From CALRGE01 sp964360635 (GTDB taxonomy: Bacteria > Patescibacteriota > Gracilibacteria > UBA1369 > 2-02-FULL-48-14), in contig CAYHXO010000008.1 in NCBI GenBank assembly GCA_964360635.1, positions 1 to 64,000 on the forward strand: 64,000 nt of DNA, written 5' to 3'. Position 1 is the first letter of the stretch. Every line of letters starts with the position of its first letter. A program made the position numbers and the translations under genes. Shown in pieces: positions 8,801-17,686 of this stretch. The notes under the pieces are model-generated. The model made no database searches, was not told the DNA's origin, and was given only the letters and a program-made list of their open reading frames with translations.

Positions 8801-9775
8801 TTAATTATTATTGCTACAAACACCCACGAATTCTAATGTTTTAAGCGCGTCTTCACCAGAGCAAATGGGTTTGGAATTGTTTTCTATAGCGCCAATTAAT
8901 TCCTCCAATCCTTCTTTCATGAATTCTCCACTCAATTTATTTTTGAAAGGGGGGGCTTGTTCAACAAGTTCTTTGTATCCGCCAAATAGTTCATGATCTT
9001 TTACCTCAAAATATTTAATTTCAAATCCACTTCTTGTTAAGAATATAGCGCCTTTTTCACCAAAAATCTGCAATTCAACATGCAAATAATTTTCATTATT
9101 TTGTGGTATTAAACTGAATAAAATCCCGGTATCGCTTTCAGCAACAAACGCATAATTTGCGTCGTTTTCGTACCGGCATTTTAAAGAGCTTTTTAAGGCT
9201 TTTATTCTCGTAAATTCTTCATCAACAAAAAATTGAACCAAATTAATTAAGTGTGAAGCGTTCGTAATTAATCCATCTCCATAGTGTCCTGTTATTTTTT
9301 GAATTTTTCCTATTCTGCCACTCTTGATAAAATGAGATATCTCTTGATAAAGTGGGCTGAATCTTCGTAAATAATTTACTTGTAATTTAATTCCATTTTC
9401 TTCGCAAATGCCAATCATTTTTTTTGCCACCTCAACACTATTTGCGATCGGCTTTTCACACCAAATTGCACGAGGTTTATGGGTGGCACATTTTGTTAAA
9501 ATTTCCGCGTGACTTTCTTCCCAAGTACATATGCTAACAATATCCGGTTTTTCCTCATCAAGCATTTCTTCAATATCACAGTAAGCTTTTGTCTTCCATT
9601 TCGCTGCAGCTTTTTCAGCCTTTTCCAGGCTTAAATCACAAACCCCGACAAGTTCAATTTTATCATTGTTGAAATATGCACCTGCATGACTTGAAATGAC
9701 TTTTCTTTTGGAATCTTCATCATACTCACTTCCAATTCTACCACAGCCAATCACAACCGCTTTAAACTTATTCAT
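8801..9775 (-). CDS. Gfo/Idh/MocA-family NAD(P)-dependent oxidoreductase
   Basis: A 324-residue sugar oxidoreductase. An N-terminal Rossmann fold opens with VVIGCGRIGSEYDE (7-20). The EKP motif at 107-109, in the context WCEKPIANS, carries the catalytic-site Lys of the family. The C-terminal alpha/beta sheet domain follows and includes the GHYGDGLITNASHLINL region. Family members oxidise or reduce ring hydroxyls of sugars or nucleotide sugars. Two bases separate it from the downstream DegT aminotransferase. A dehydrogenase followed by an aminotransferase is a common way to make amino sugars. It overlaps the PIG-L gene upstream by 8 bp. Confidence 0.85.
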   Translation of the reverse strand: MNKFKAVVIGCGRIGSEYDEDSKRKVISSHAGAYFNNDKIELVGVCDLSLEKAEKAAAKWKTKAYCDIEEMLDEEKPDIVSICTWEESHAEILTKCATHKPRAIWCEKPIANSVEVAKKMIGICEENGIKLQVNYLRRFSPLYQEISHFIKSGRIGKIQKITGHYGDGLITNASHLINLVQFFVDEEFTRIKALKSSLKCRYENDANYAFVAESDTGILFSLIPQNNENYLHVELQIFGEKGAIFLTRSGFEIKYFEVKDHELFGGYKELVEQAPPFKNKLSGEFMKEGLEELIGAIENNSKPICSGEDALKTLEFVGVCSNNN

Positions 9776-10454
9776 CGGATTTTTGATAAATTAATTCAAA
9801 CGCCTCCGCCGCGTTATATCCACACTGCCCACCACGAACTTTTGATAAAGCTTCTATATACTCTAATGATCTTGGATGCGGGAAAGCTCTTAACTCATCT
9901 TTGTATGCAGACATTGCCTCGAGTTTTTTATTAATAGTTTCATTTACGTTTACAAAATAATTTGGAGAAAAAATATTCCTTTTGTCAAAACTCCATTCGG
10001 TTGAAGAAGGAACTTCAAAGCTCAAAACAAGTTTAACACTTGAACCTTTAATTGGTCTGCACGCGGTTTTAACGGCTTCACATGTCAGTTGGTGGTCAAG
10101 GTTTCTATCAGTATTGCTATGTGTGAAAACTACATCAGGCTCAAATTCATTAATTATTTTTTCAATTTCTTTTATTATCTCGAGCAGAGCTACGCTGTCA
10201 AAAGAATTATCAGGAAATTTCCTCATCACAAGTTTTTTTGCACCCAAAATTTTAGCGGCTTTTTTTGCATTACTTTCAAGTTCTTCAAACGCATTTTCAG
10301 AATGTTTCCCGCGTGCGTTTAAGCCTTGTCCCAAAATCAAAAACCAAACTTCAGCTCCATCAGTAATTTTTTTTGCTATTGTAGCACCGCATCCCAGTGT
10401 TTCATCGTCCGGATGCGCCGCGACTACAAGTATTTTTTTAAATTGGCTTTTCAT
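9768..10454 (-). CDS. PIG-L (LmbE) family N-deacetylase
   Basis: A 228-residue zinc-dependent deacetylase. The diagnostic motif AHPDDE is at 13-18 (His14 and Asp17 as predicted metal ligand and acid/base), followed by TLGCG. Later come the HSNTDRNLDHQLT motif, which should supply the third ligand, and the closing RGGQCGYNAAEAF segment. PIG-L enzymes remove acetyl groups from GlcNAc-containing lipids or small molecules. Upstream of a MocA oxidoreductase and a transaminase, it could deacetylate a sugar intermediate so that another acyl group can be added. That role is inferred from context. On the minus strand a TATAAA box ends 5 bp before the ATG, another short-leader promoter candidate. Confidence 0.85.
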   Translation of the reverse strand: MKSQFKKILVVAAHPDDETLGCGATIAKKITDGAEVWFLILGQGLNARGKHSENAFEELESNAKKAAKILGAKKLVMRKFPDNSFDSVALLEIIKEIEKIINEFEPDVVFTHSNTDRNLDHQLTCEAVKTACRPIKGSSVKLVLSFEVPSSTEWSFDKRNIFSPNYFVNVNETINKKLEAMSAYKDELRAFPHPRSLEYIEALSKVRGGQCGYNAAEAFELIYQKSDE

Positions 10455-10506
10455 GAAGTTTTATAGAACCGAATTATATAGCTAACCTTATATTTGAGCA
10501 AGGCTC

Positions 10507-11307
10507 TCAAAACTTTAGATCAATTAGTTTATTTAAAAGTTCATTTGATGAGGCGGCAAAAAGACCATGGTAATGAATTTTTTTTAAATCGTATTCAATT
10601 TCTTCTCCGTTTATGGATAGATATTCTCCGCCGGCCTCTCTTAGAATCAAGCCACCTGGCGCAATATCCCAAGTCTTAAATTCTACAGGTTTGAAAAGCA
10701 AATCGGCCTTTCCTTCAGCGATAAAACAGAGTTTAACTCCAAAACTTCCACATTCTAAATAATTCTCAACTCCAATTTTATTTAATTTTTTAAGCGTTTC
10801 TTCATTAGCCTGGCTACTGTCGATATATGTGAATTTTTCTTTCAATTTTCCAAAGCCTAATTTTTTTATCAGCCCATTCTCTTCGACAAAAGAACCCTCG
10901 TTCAACTTCGCATAATAAATTTTATTGTAGGCGGGGACACTAACTACGCCAAATATAACCTGTCCATCCTCAATGTATGCCATTTGACTGCAAAAACCAT
11001 CGTAACCTTTTACGAAGCTTGAAGTTCCGTCTATAGGGTCAAGAAGCCAGTAATTTTTATGCTGTTTTTTCTGTGGAGTAGTTTCAAATTCCTCTTCGGA
11101 TATGATTTCATCTTCTGGAAAACTTTTACGGATTTCATCAATTAAAAACTTCTCAATAATTATATCCGCGTCAATCTTTACTTGAGTTCCCTTGTGTCTG
11201 ACATCCCAATTTTGCAAGCGCAAGCCCATTATTTTCGAGCCTGCTAATTGACAAAGCCTCTTCGCGAATGTAAATTTTTGGTCTAATTCTTGCATTACAG
11301 GACACAT
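10507..11307 (-). CDS. Inositol monophosphatase/CysQ-family phosphatase
   Basis: A Mg-dependent phosphatase of the IMPase/CysQ/FBPase fold. It shows the metal-site motif LLDPIDGTSSFVKG, the upstream acidic pair in ISEEEFE, and the C-terminal WDIAPGGLILREAGG signature. The frame can be read back to an ATG at 11389-11391, but that would overlap the divergent gene at 11322. The ATG at 11305-11307 gives 266 residues, a normal length; 11293-11295 is also possible. CysQ-like members hydrolyse 3'-phosphoadenosine 5'-phosphate, while others act on inositol or sugar phosphates. Within this locus a sugar-phosphate role is plausible but not shown. Confidence 0.8.
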   Translation of the reverse strand: MCPVMQELDQKFTFAKRLCQLAGSKIMGLRLQNWDVRHKGTQVKIDADIIIEKFLIDEIRKSFPEDEIISEEEFETTPQKKQHKNYWLLDPIDGTSSFVKGYDGFCSQMAYIEDGQVIFGVVSVPAYNKIYYAKLNEGSFVEENGLIKKLGFGKLKEKFTYIDSSQANEETLKKLNKIGVENYLECGSFGVKLCFIAEGKADLLFKPVEFKTWDIAPGGLILREAGGEYLSINGEEIEYDLKKIHYHGLFAASSNELLNKLIDLKF

Positions 11308-11321
11308 TAAATCACATTTGC

Positions 11322-11936
11322 ATGGAAAAAGAACTAATTGTTGTGTTGGGTGGAATGATAGTTCGTGAAAAATCAGGGCAATGGCGATCATCAGAAATTC
11401 ATGACCCGGGTGATAGATATGGCATCTGTGATGATATATTACGAGTGAAGGCGGCAGGTTTTCTTTTTGACCCTATGGCAAATCAGTTTTTTCTTGCTTC
11501 CGGAGGAAAAGGACAACTTGCCGACAATCCTGATGCACCTACAATTTCACGTGTAATTAAAGATGAGTTAATTGTCCTTGGCATACCTGGCGATAGAATT
11601 TTACTTGAAGAAAATTCTAAAAATACGCTCTCTCAATTACATGAAATAATAAAAATGCCACTTTCCGATTACAAACAAATATTGATAATTACGAATGAAT
11701 GTCACTTGCCTCGCCTTGAGACTATGCTTCATAATGACAGCATGCTTAATGCAGTTTCCGATCGACACCAAATCAAAATTAAAAGTGCTGAAGATATTCT
11801 ACTTGCATATGCTCCGACCGAATGGTCTGATCGCATTATGGAAGCTCGCATAAATCCGGCTATGATTAAACGGCGCGCAATGGAAGACCGAGGTATAAAA
11901 GATTTTTTGGCGGGAAAATATCATAGCTCCAACTAA
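11322..11936 (+). CDS. DUF218 (YdcF/SanA-like) protein
   Basis: A 204-residue protein with the DUF218 pattern: a hydrophobic first strand ending VVLGGMIVRE, a central ASGGKGQ loop, the GIPGDRILLEENSKNTLSQL segment and the following ILIITNECHLPR strand. No transmembrane helix precedes the domain, unlike many YdcF/ElyC proteins. The domain is linked to envelope polysaccharide and undecaprenyl-carrier functions in other bacteria, but its reaction is poorly known. It ends directly at the pseI start with no gap, so it is translated with pseI. It diverges from the IMPase gene with only a few bases between. Its place beside pseI suggests a role in the same sugar pathway, which is inference. Confidence 0.75.
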   Translation: MEKELIVVLGGMIVREKSGQWRSSEIHDPGDRYGICDDILRVKAAGFLFDPMANQFFLASGGKGQLADNPDAPTISRVIKDELIVLGIPGDRILLEENSKNTLSQLHEIIKMPLSDYKQILIITNECHLPRLETMLHNDSMLNAVSDRHQIKIKSAEDILLAYAPTEWSDRIMEARINPAMIKRRAMEDRGIKDFLAGKYHSSN

Positions 11937-13022
11937 ATGAAAAAGACAATCAAAATTGGTAAATATATTCTTGGACATGACCGGCCTGCTTTTATTGTCG
12001 CAGAGATTTCCTCAAATCATCAGCAAAATTTTACAGCCGCTGAAAACTTAATTAGAGCCGCAAAAAAAGCAGGGGCGGATGCTGTAAAAATGCAGACATT
12101 TACTCCGGATACGATTACTCTCGATTCAGACAAAAAATATTTTTGGGTGGATGGTGAAAATAATCCGGGCATTTGGAAAGGCCAAACTTTTTACAATCTT
12201 TATAAAAAGGCATTTGCTCCATGGGAATGGCACGCACCTCTGCAAAAACTTTCTCAAGAACTGGGTCTTGAATTTTTTTCATCACCGTTTGATATAACTG
12301 CCGTTGAATTTCTCAATCAACTGAATGTGCCATGTTTTAAAATTGCCGCATATGAAGCAACAGATATTATCCTCCTGCGTGCTGTTGCAAAAACAGGCAA
12401 GCCGATAATAATTTCAGTCGGATTTGCTAGCCTTGAAGAAATCGAATATTCAATAAAAATATTACGTGAAGAAGGTGCAAAAGATATTATTGTACTTCAC
12501 TGCACGGCATCTTACAAAGACAAGGGATCTAATTCAACAACACATTTGCGAACCATGCTCGATATGGCTGAGCGTTTTGATGTGCTAACCGGGTTTTCCG
12601 ACAACATGGGTGGTATGAAGATTCCAGCCCTGGCCGCCGCGATGGGTGCTGTAATCGTAGAGAAGCATTTAGTACTCAAGCATGACGAAGAAATCTTTGA
12701 TGACCGCTTTTCACTGGATACGGAAGAATTTTCAGAAATGGTAGCTTTGATTCGTTCACAAGAAGAGGCGATTGGGACTGTTGTATATGGACCACGTACT
12801 CCGGAAGAAGAGCATAACAAACGTTTTAGACGTTCATTATTTGCCTCAAAAAATATCAAATGTGGAGAAAAGTTTACAATGGATAATGTTCGCTCAATAC
12901 GTCCGGCAGATGGACTGGAAACGAAATATATAGATGATGTTTTAGGTAAGTATGCCGCATCCGATATTGAATTTGCTACACCACTTTCCTGGGAGCTATT
13001 GCGAGATCAAAGTGACATTTAA
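11937..13022 (+). CDS. pseI: Pseudaminic acid synthase
   Basis: Condenses the 2,4-diacetamido-2,4,6-trideoxy sugar with phosphoenolpyruvate to form the nine-carbon acid. The 361 residues contain the NeuB-family TIM barrel: AEISSNH (22-28), KMQTFTPDT (51-59), the PWEWH segment typical of PseI (95-99), SSPFD (115-119) and the metal-site region VEKHLVL. A C-terminal SAF antifreeze-like domain runs from about residue 295 (RRSLFASKNIKCGE, then SIRPADGL). The tryptophan-rich stretch around residues 70-100 favours PseI over NeuB or LegI. The gene starts immediately after the DUF218 stop. With PseB and PseC in the same window, the pathway assignment is strong. Confidence 0.92.
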   Translation: MKKTIKIGKYILGHDRPAFIVAEISSNHQQNFTAAENLIRAAKKAGADAVKMQTFTPDTITLDSDKKYFWVDGENNPGIWKGQTFYNLYKKAFAPWEWHAPLQKLSQELGLEFFSSPFDITAVEFLNQLNVPCFKIAAYEATDIILLRAVAKTGKPIIISVGFASLEEIEYSIKILREEGAKDIIVLHCTASYKDKGSNSTTHLRTMLDMAERFDVLTGFSDNMGGMKIPALAAAMGAVIVEKHLVLKHDEEIFDDRFSLDTEEFSEMVALIRSQEEAIGTVVYGPRTPEEEHNKRFRRSLFASKNIKCGEKFTMDNVRSIRPADGLETKYIDDVLGKYAASDIEFATPLSWELLRDQSDI

Positions 13023-13039
13023 ATTCTATTCTGTAAAAT
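13012..13039 (+). promoter_or_regulatory. Promoter for the methyltransferase at 13047
   Basis: GTGACA at 13012-13017 and TAAAAT at 13034-13039, spacer 16 bp. The -10 box ends 7 bp before the ATG at 13047, again predicting a leaderless transcript. The -35 lies inside the end of pseI. Confidence 0.45.
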
Positions 13040-13046
13040 ACGGATC

Positions 13047-14306
13047 ATGGAAACACTGCTCGAGGATGCCAAGTCAACCAATACACAATTTTCACTTAAA
13101 AGTTTGCCATTTGATTTTGGTTCCTATACAAGTCGTGCTGAAAATATACCTGAATCTTTACCTTTTTCACTTACGGTTGATCAAGATTCAGGGTTGATAT
13201 GCCAAGTTCTGAGTGATGAATTGAGAGAGGCATTAAAACACTATTATCTTCTTGGTGGATATGGTTCAACCCCACTTGGAGAGGGTGAATATGGAATGGC
13301 TCAAGGAGAATATATGCTGAACGCGGTCCTTTATTTCTTGTCGATGAAACATAGAGATGTTTCCGATCTGAAATTTTTGGAAATTGGTGCGTCTTACGGA
13401 TATCTTTTACACTCGCTGCATAAAATGGGTGCACGGGAAGTTTTGGGAGTTGAACCGGGTGAAGAAGGTATCAACGGAAGCTCGCAATATTCCGTGCCAA
13501 TGATTAGGGATTTTTTCCCGACCACAAAACTGAATAATAAAAAATTTGATGTAATTTTAAGTCACTGCATGCTCGAACATGTAGAAGATCCGCTTACTAT
13601 GTTTTCCGAAATGTTTAAGGTGACAGAATTTGGTGGATATATATTTTTCGCGGTTCCGGATTGCGAACCAAAAATGTCTATTGCCGATCTTTCCATAATT
13701 TCTCATCAGCACATTAATTATTTCACAAAGGAATCGATAAGAAATTTACTGGAGGCAGCGGGTTTTACAGATGTGGGAGTAATGACCTCCGCAAAAAGGG
13801 CTATTTTATTCGGATGGGGGACCCGACCACTAAAACCTGTAGAGACTTTTTCCACAAATCAAGGAAAAAATCCATCAACATCAAACACACTTTTTTCTCA
13901 ATTCTCAAAAAGCTGTATGGCAAATATTGCCGCGATACAAAAACTTGTCGATAAATTTGAGGCAGAGGGTAAAAGTATTGGCTTATATGCTCCTGATCCA
14001 AATGTGGCCGGTCTAATTAAGTACGCTAAACCACCTCGGATATTCAATAGGGACGTGATTAAACACGGAAAATATGTTGTAAAATTTGCCGGTCCGTTTG
14101 AGTCACCTGAGGTATTAATTGAAAATCCTGTAGATGTCCTTTTTGTCGCCCCGGTTGACTATGATAGTGAGATTAGAGAAGATTTGAAAATGAAAGGCAT
14201 ACCATCTTCAACATTGATAGTTTCATTGAAAGAAATATATGAGGAACAAAGTGGAATGAAATATCTTATTGATAGCTTTTCCGGAAGTGATGAGTTTGTT
14301 TTATAA
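13047..14306 (+). CDS. Sugar methyltransferase (C-methyltransferase-like, two-domain)
   Basis: A 419-residue SAM-dependent methyltransferase. The class I fold begins with LEIGASYGYLL (111-121), and the post-motif region SHCMLEHVEDPLTMFSEM marks a Methyltransf_23/11 domain. The C-terminal 150 residues, with GKSIGLYAPDPNVAGLIKYA and DVLFVAPVDY, resemble the Methyltransf_14 domain of deoxysugar C-methyltransferases. The N-terminal zinc-finger domain of that family is not evident. It might therefore place a C- or O-methyl group on a keto-sugar nucleotide. It follows pseI by 24 bp and converges with the ATP-grasp gene by a 6-bp overlap. Confidence 0.75.
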   Translation: METLLEDAKSTNTQFSLKSLPFDFGSYTSRAENIPESLPFSLTVDQDSGLICQVLSDELREALKHYYLLGGYGSTPLGEGEYGMAQGEYMLNAVLYFLSMKHRDVSDLKFLEIGASYGYLLHSLHKMGAREVLGVEPGEEGINGSSQYSVPMIRDFFPTTKLNNKKFDVILSHCMLEHVEDPLTMFSEMFKVTEFGGYIFFAVPDCEPKMSIADLSIISHQHINYFTKESIRNLLEAAGFTDVGVMTSAKRAILFGWGTRPLKPVETFSTNQGKNPSTSNTLFSQFSKSCMANIAAIQKLVDKFEAEGKSIGLYAPDPNVAGLIKYAKPPRIFNRDVIKHGKYVVKFAGPFESPEVLIENPVDVLFVAPVDYDSEIREDLKMKGIPSSTLIVSLKEIYEEQSGMKYLIDSFSGSDEFVL

Positions 14307-15245
14307 TCTTTTTTCTTCGTCAAAATATATTTGACTGATGTGTCTTAGCATTACAAGATTTTCTTTGAAATCCGGCACTTCATATTTTTCACCTAAAATA
14401 TCTTTAACCAGTATCTCTACTTCGTTAACTCCAGCTGCGATTGTAAGTGCTACTGTAGTTGAAAATCTTGGGTTAATTTCAAAAGTTTTCACAGTCTCAC
14501 CGTCAAAAAATAACTGAACATTGGCTGGACCGTTAAAAGCAATTTTTGAAGCTATAGCCAGACAGGCATCAATTACTTTTTTATTATTTCTAGTTACACC
14601 TATTTTTGTAATACCTTCTTTTAGAATTATCTCTTTTGGAACTACACAGAGTGCTTTATTCCCTCTATTTATAACTAAAGAAACCGTATATTCAGTGCCG
14701 ACAAGTTTTTCCTGAATCATAAGCTCTTCTTCTTGATACTGAGTTGTATCTATATAGTTTTTGAACTCGCTTTCATTATTTAAAATAGCAAAGCCTTTAC
14801 TCCCTCGCCCTTCGCGAAGCTTTATAATACATGGATAAAAACTTTCATTTTTGAACTCTGCAATTGAGTAAGATTTTGGTGTGCCAAGACCAAGTTCGGA
14901 AAGTTTTTTTGATAAGACATGTTTGTCACGACAAAGTTTAATCGCTTCGATATTCGGGCATAATATTTTTGGCCACTCACCTTTGAAAATTTCAAATAAT
15001 GGAAGGATTTCCTCATCAATCAGAGGAATAATAACGCTCACATTTTCTTCAAGAACTATTTTTTTCAATACCTCCGCGTAATCAGAATTAAGACATGCAG
15101 GAACAATGAAACCTTTATCTGCCAAGTAGAGACCGGCTGAATTTTTATTCATGTCTACTGCAATAGTGCGGAATTTCCCCTTTAAACTTTTTATTATTTC
15201 TATTGTTCCGGCTCCACCGGCTCCGGTTAGCAGTATCGTTTTCAT
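14301..15245 (-). CDS. ATP-grasp enzyme (carbamoyl-phosphate-synthase-like fold)
   Basis: A 314-residue ATP-grasp protein. It has a small N-terminal Rossmann-like domain (LLTGAGGAGTIEIIKSL) and a central ATP-grasp domain with YPCIIKLREGRGSKG as the ATP-binding strand-loop. The metal and carboxylate end appears as VQLFFDGETVKTFEINPRFS. Such enzymes join a carboxylate to an amine or other nucleophile through an acyl-phosphate. In nonulosonate and spore-coat loci these genes could attach an acid or amino acid to a sugar amine; that is inference. Its start overlaps the stop of the upstream fusion gene by 4 bp (ATGA), so the two are translationally coupled. Confidence 0.8.
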   Translation of the reverse strand: MKTILLTGAGGAGTIEIIKSLKGKFRTIAVDMNKNSAGLYLADKGFIVPACLNSDYAEVLKKIVLEENVSVIIPLIDEEILPLFEIFKGEWPKILCPNIEAIKLCRDKHVLSKKLSELGLGTPKSYSIAEFKNESFYPCIIKLREGRGSKGFAILNNESEFKNYIDTTQYQEEELMIQEKLVGTEYTVSLVINRGNKALCVVPKEIILKEGITKIGVTRNNKKVIDACLAIASKIAFNGPANVQLFFDGETVKTFEINPRFSTTVALTIAAGVNEVEILVKDILGEKYEVPDFKENLVMLRHISQIYFDEEKRL

Positions 15246-16972
15246 TTTTTCAATTTAAGTAATATTTTTAAGACTTCAATACTTTCATATAAGTTCGAAG
15301 ATGAGCTTTTATTTCCCGTGTTAATTTCCGTAAAAAAAGCATGCAGCTCATTCGTGTATGTTTCATTTACTTCTTGTTCATATTTTATCTCTTCAATACT
15401 GCCATCAATGTTTGAAATACGGATTTTTTTCTCAAAAAAATCCCAAAATAAACTGCCATTTGACCCGGTAATCTCACAGGTTCTTTGATATGGCATTGTC
15501 AAAAAATCCAAGTGTAAATTTGCTATTATTCCATTCTTAAATTCTATTATCGCATCTAAATTATCTTCGGCATCCATTTCGAGGTCCGAAATCTTTTTTG
15601 AATGTGATTTAACTTTTTTAACTTCACCGAACAACCAATATAAATAATCAACCTCATGGCTTACATCTAAAACTACACCACCTCCAATTTTCTTACACAC
15701 ATACTCTTTCCTATAATCAGTACCCGGGTGTCTTACCGGTAAATAGGAAACAAATTTTGATCTTACAGAAAGAATCTTACCAAGTGCGCCGGTCTTTATT
15801 TTTTCTCTCATTATCAACATGCCTTTTTCAAATCGCATGTTGTATCCGATGTATACAACCTTATTAGATTTTTTCTGCAGCTTTATTAGTTTGTCAATTT
15901 TTTTCATAGAGTATGATACCGGTTTTTCTATGAACAAATGACAATCTGCGGCAAGGCTTTTCAATGCCAATTCAATATGAGAATCTGTTCCCGTACAAAT
16001 TAAAACAGCTTCGGAACTTTTTAAAGCGGCACTGAGATCAGACTCAGATGTAACTCCATATTTTTTTACAATATAATTATTTCGTTCAGCATTTGACTCA
16101 AGAATTTTAATTTCGCCGGAATAAATTTCTTTTAAGTTTTTAATATGTCTTTCACCAATTGAACCTGTACCGATTATCAAAACACTTTTTGGCGAGTTAA
16201 ATTTGACGATTCTTTTTGATTTCATACCCATAGATTGAAGCATCTCATGGTATGCCTTGTCTCTCGAATTATGCTTCGCGTTAAGTGTTATTAATTCAGG
16301 ATTTTTCTTCATAAGTTCCAATACATCTTGCATTTTGAAATCATTACCTAATGCTTTAAATATCTGCTCCACAAAGTCAAAATCCTCTTGATAGTCTACA
16401 GTCCACCTTAAATGAGAAAGATCGGCACTGTGTTCAAGATTTGCAACTTTAAATTTGTCGGGATGTTCAAAGATATAAGAGTAAGCTAACTCTCTCCAAA
16501 AATCCTCCTGCACTTCTTTCCATACACTTTCCATTGTTGAAAACTTAATTATTTCTACATCAAGTCCGTCAGGCAGTGTTGGTTTAAGAGTGTTGCTAAC
16601 GTAGTCATGCTCTTCGTTGTTATCAAAATAAAATTTCACGATCTTATCAATTTCAGCGGGTTCCACAAGCGGACAATCACCTGTAATTCTCACAATTGCA
16701 CGTGCATCAAATTTTTTACCGGTTTGGTAAATTCTATCCATAAGATCATTTTCTGATCCCGCATAATACTCAATCCCATTTTTTTCGGCAAACTCTATAA
16801 CTGATCTATTTTGCTCGTTGTTAACCGTTGTAATCACAAATTTATCCACCAAAGCAGACATCTTACATCTTTCAAAAAGTCTTAAAAGCATTGCTTTGCC
16901 ATCAATATCTTTCAATATTTTCCCGGGAAGTCTTGTTGATCCTATTCTGACCTGAATTACACCAAGTATCAT
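15242..16972 (-). CDS. SpsF-type cytidylyltransferase fused to Gfo/Idh/MocA oxidoreductase
   Basis: A 576-residue fusion. Residues 1 to about 245 form an acylneuraminate/SpsF-type nucleotidyltransferase with the CTP-site motif QVRIGSTRLPGK (7-18) and RITGDCPLVEP in the middle of the domain. Residues about 263-576 form a MocA-type oxidoreductase with VLIIGTGSIGERHIKNL at its start, the FIEKPVS motif and GGGVVLDVSHEVDYL. One polypeptide could oxidise a sugar and activate it with CMP, or the pair may act in neighbouring steps. A second stand-alone SpsF is at 18960, so two CMP-activated sugars are possible. I see no frameshift; the linker reads through cleanly. Confidence 0.85.
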   Translation of the reverse strand: MILGVIQVRIGSTRLPGKILKDIDGKAMLLRLFERCKMSALVDKFVITTVNNEQNRSVIEFAEKNGIEYYAGSENDLMDRIYQTGKKFDARAIVRITGDCPLVEPAEIDKIVKFYFDNNEEHDYVSNTLKPTLPDGLDVEIIKFSTMESVWKEVQEDFWRELAYSYIFEHPDKFKVANLEHSADLSHLRWTVDYQEDFDFVEQIFKALGNDFKMQDVLELMKKNPELITLNAKHNSRDKAYHEMLQSMGMKSKRIVKFNSPKSVLIIGTGSIGERHIKNLKEIYSGEIKILESNAERNNYIVKKYGVTSESDLSAALKSSEAVLICTGTDSHIELALKSLAADCHLFIEKPVSYSMKKIDKLIKLQKKSNKVVYIGYNMRFEKGMLIMREKIKTGALGKILSVRSKFVSYLPVRHPGTDYRKEYVCKKIGGGVVLDVSHEVDYLYWLFGEVKKVKSHSKKISDLEMDAEDNLDAIIEFKNGIIANLHLDFLTMPYQRTCEITGSNGSLFWDFFEKKIRISNIDGSIEEIKYEQEVNETYTNELHAFFTEINTGNKSSSSNLYESIEVLKILLKLKK

Positions 16973-16981
16973 TTGTAATAT

Positions 16982-17683
16982 TTATTGATGGGTAGATGAT
17001 TTTTTTCCACTGGTGTCTAAATAAAAATTATTAAGAGATTTTTGTAATAGAGAACAAACACCTCTGTTGTCGGAATTTGTGTCTGCTTTGGACGTTTTGC
17101 TTGAAACTTCATATGTAAAACTTGATACAAGCCGATAAATACCGGTTTTTAAAAATATTTCCTTATAGTCTATTTTGTATGTATAAACTTCATCATTCGA
17201 TAGGTGGTGATACCAATTTTTTGAAGGAAAGTCAGGCATAAAATCCCCAATAATCAAATATCCTCCGTCCAGCACGGTTCTATCAACTTCATTAATCGAT
17301 TTCAAAAGCAAATCCCTTGATGCCCAATGAAGCACATAGTTGACTATCGTTAGATCGAATTTCTCATCATCATTTATTGGCAACTCAGATAATATACCTT
17401 CCCGAAATTCTAAATCGGGCCAAGTTTTTCTGCCGTCTTCTATGGCTTTTTTTGAGGGTTCAATCCCGAGGCAATAGGAATCATATCTGCTTTTTATTTC
17501 AGCAAGTCTATACCCGTTACTACAGCCAATTTCTAAAACTTTAGCCGGTTTCAGACCGTATTTTTCAATAATAAATAATGGCCAATCTTTAGCTATTATA
17601 CTACCGTCTTTCATCGGGTCCTTATTTCTTTCAAACCAATTATCGGCTTCCCCGGACGTAAATTTATTTTCTTGGTAATTCAT
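16982..17683 (-). CDS. SAM-dependent class I methyltransferase
   Basis: A 233-residue methyltransferase with motif I as VLEIGCSNGYRLAEI, the acidic SAM-ribose strand YCLGIEPSKKAIEDG, and the catalytic-strand region DLTIVNYVLHWASRDLLL typical of Methyltransf_11/23. It lies between the class III aminotransferase (3-bp gap) and the SpsF-MocA fusion (9-bp gap) on the same strand, so it belongs to the same operon. It probably methylates the sugar made by that operon or its glycan. The acceptor cannot be predicted. Confidence 0.8.
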   Translation of the reverse strand: MNYQENKFTSGEADNWFERNKDPMKDGSIIAKDWPLFIIEKYGLKPAKVLEIGCSNGYRLAEIKSRYDSYCLGIEPSKKAIEDGRKTWPDLEFREGILSELPINDDEKFDLTIVNYVLHWASRDLLLKSINEVDRTVLDGGYLIIGDFMPDFPSKNWYHHLSNDEVYTYKIDYKEIFLKTGIYRLVSSFTYEVSSKTSKADTNSDNRGVCSLLQKSLNNFYLDTSGKKSSTHQ

Positions 17684-17686
17684 TTT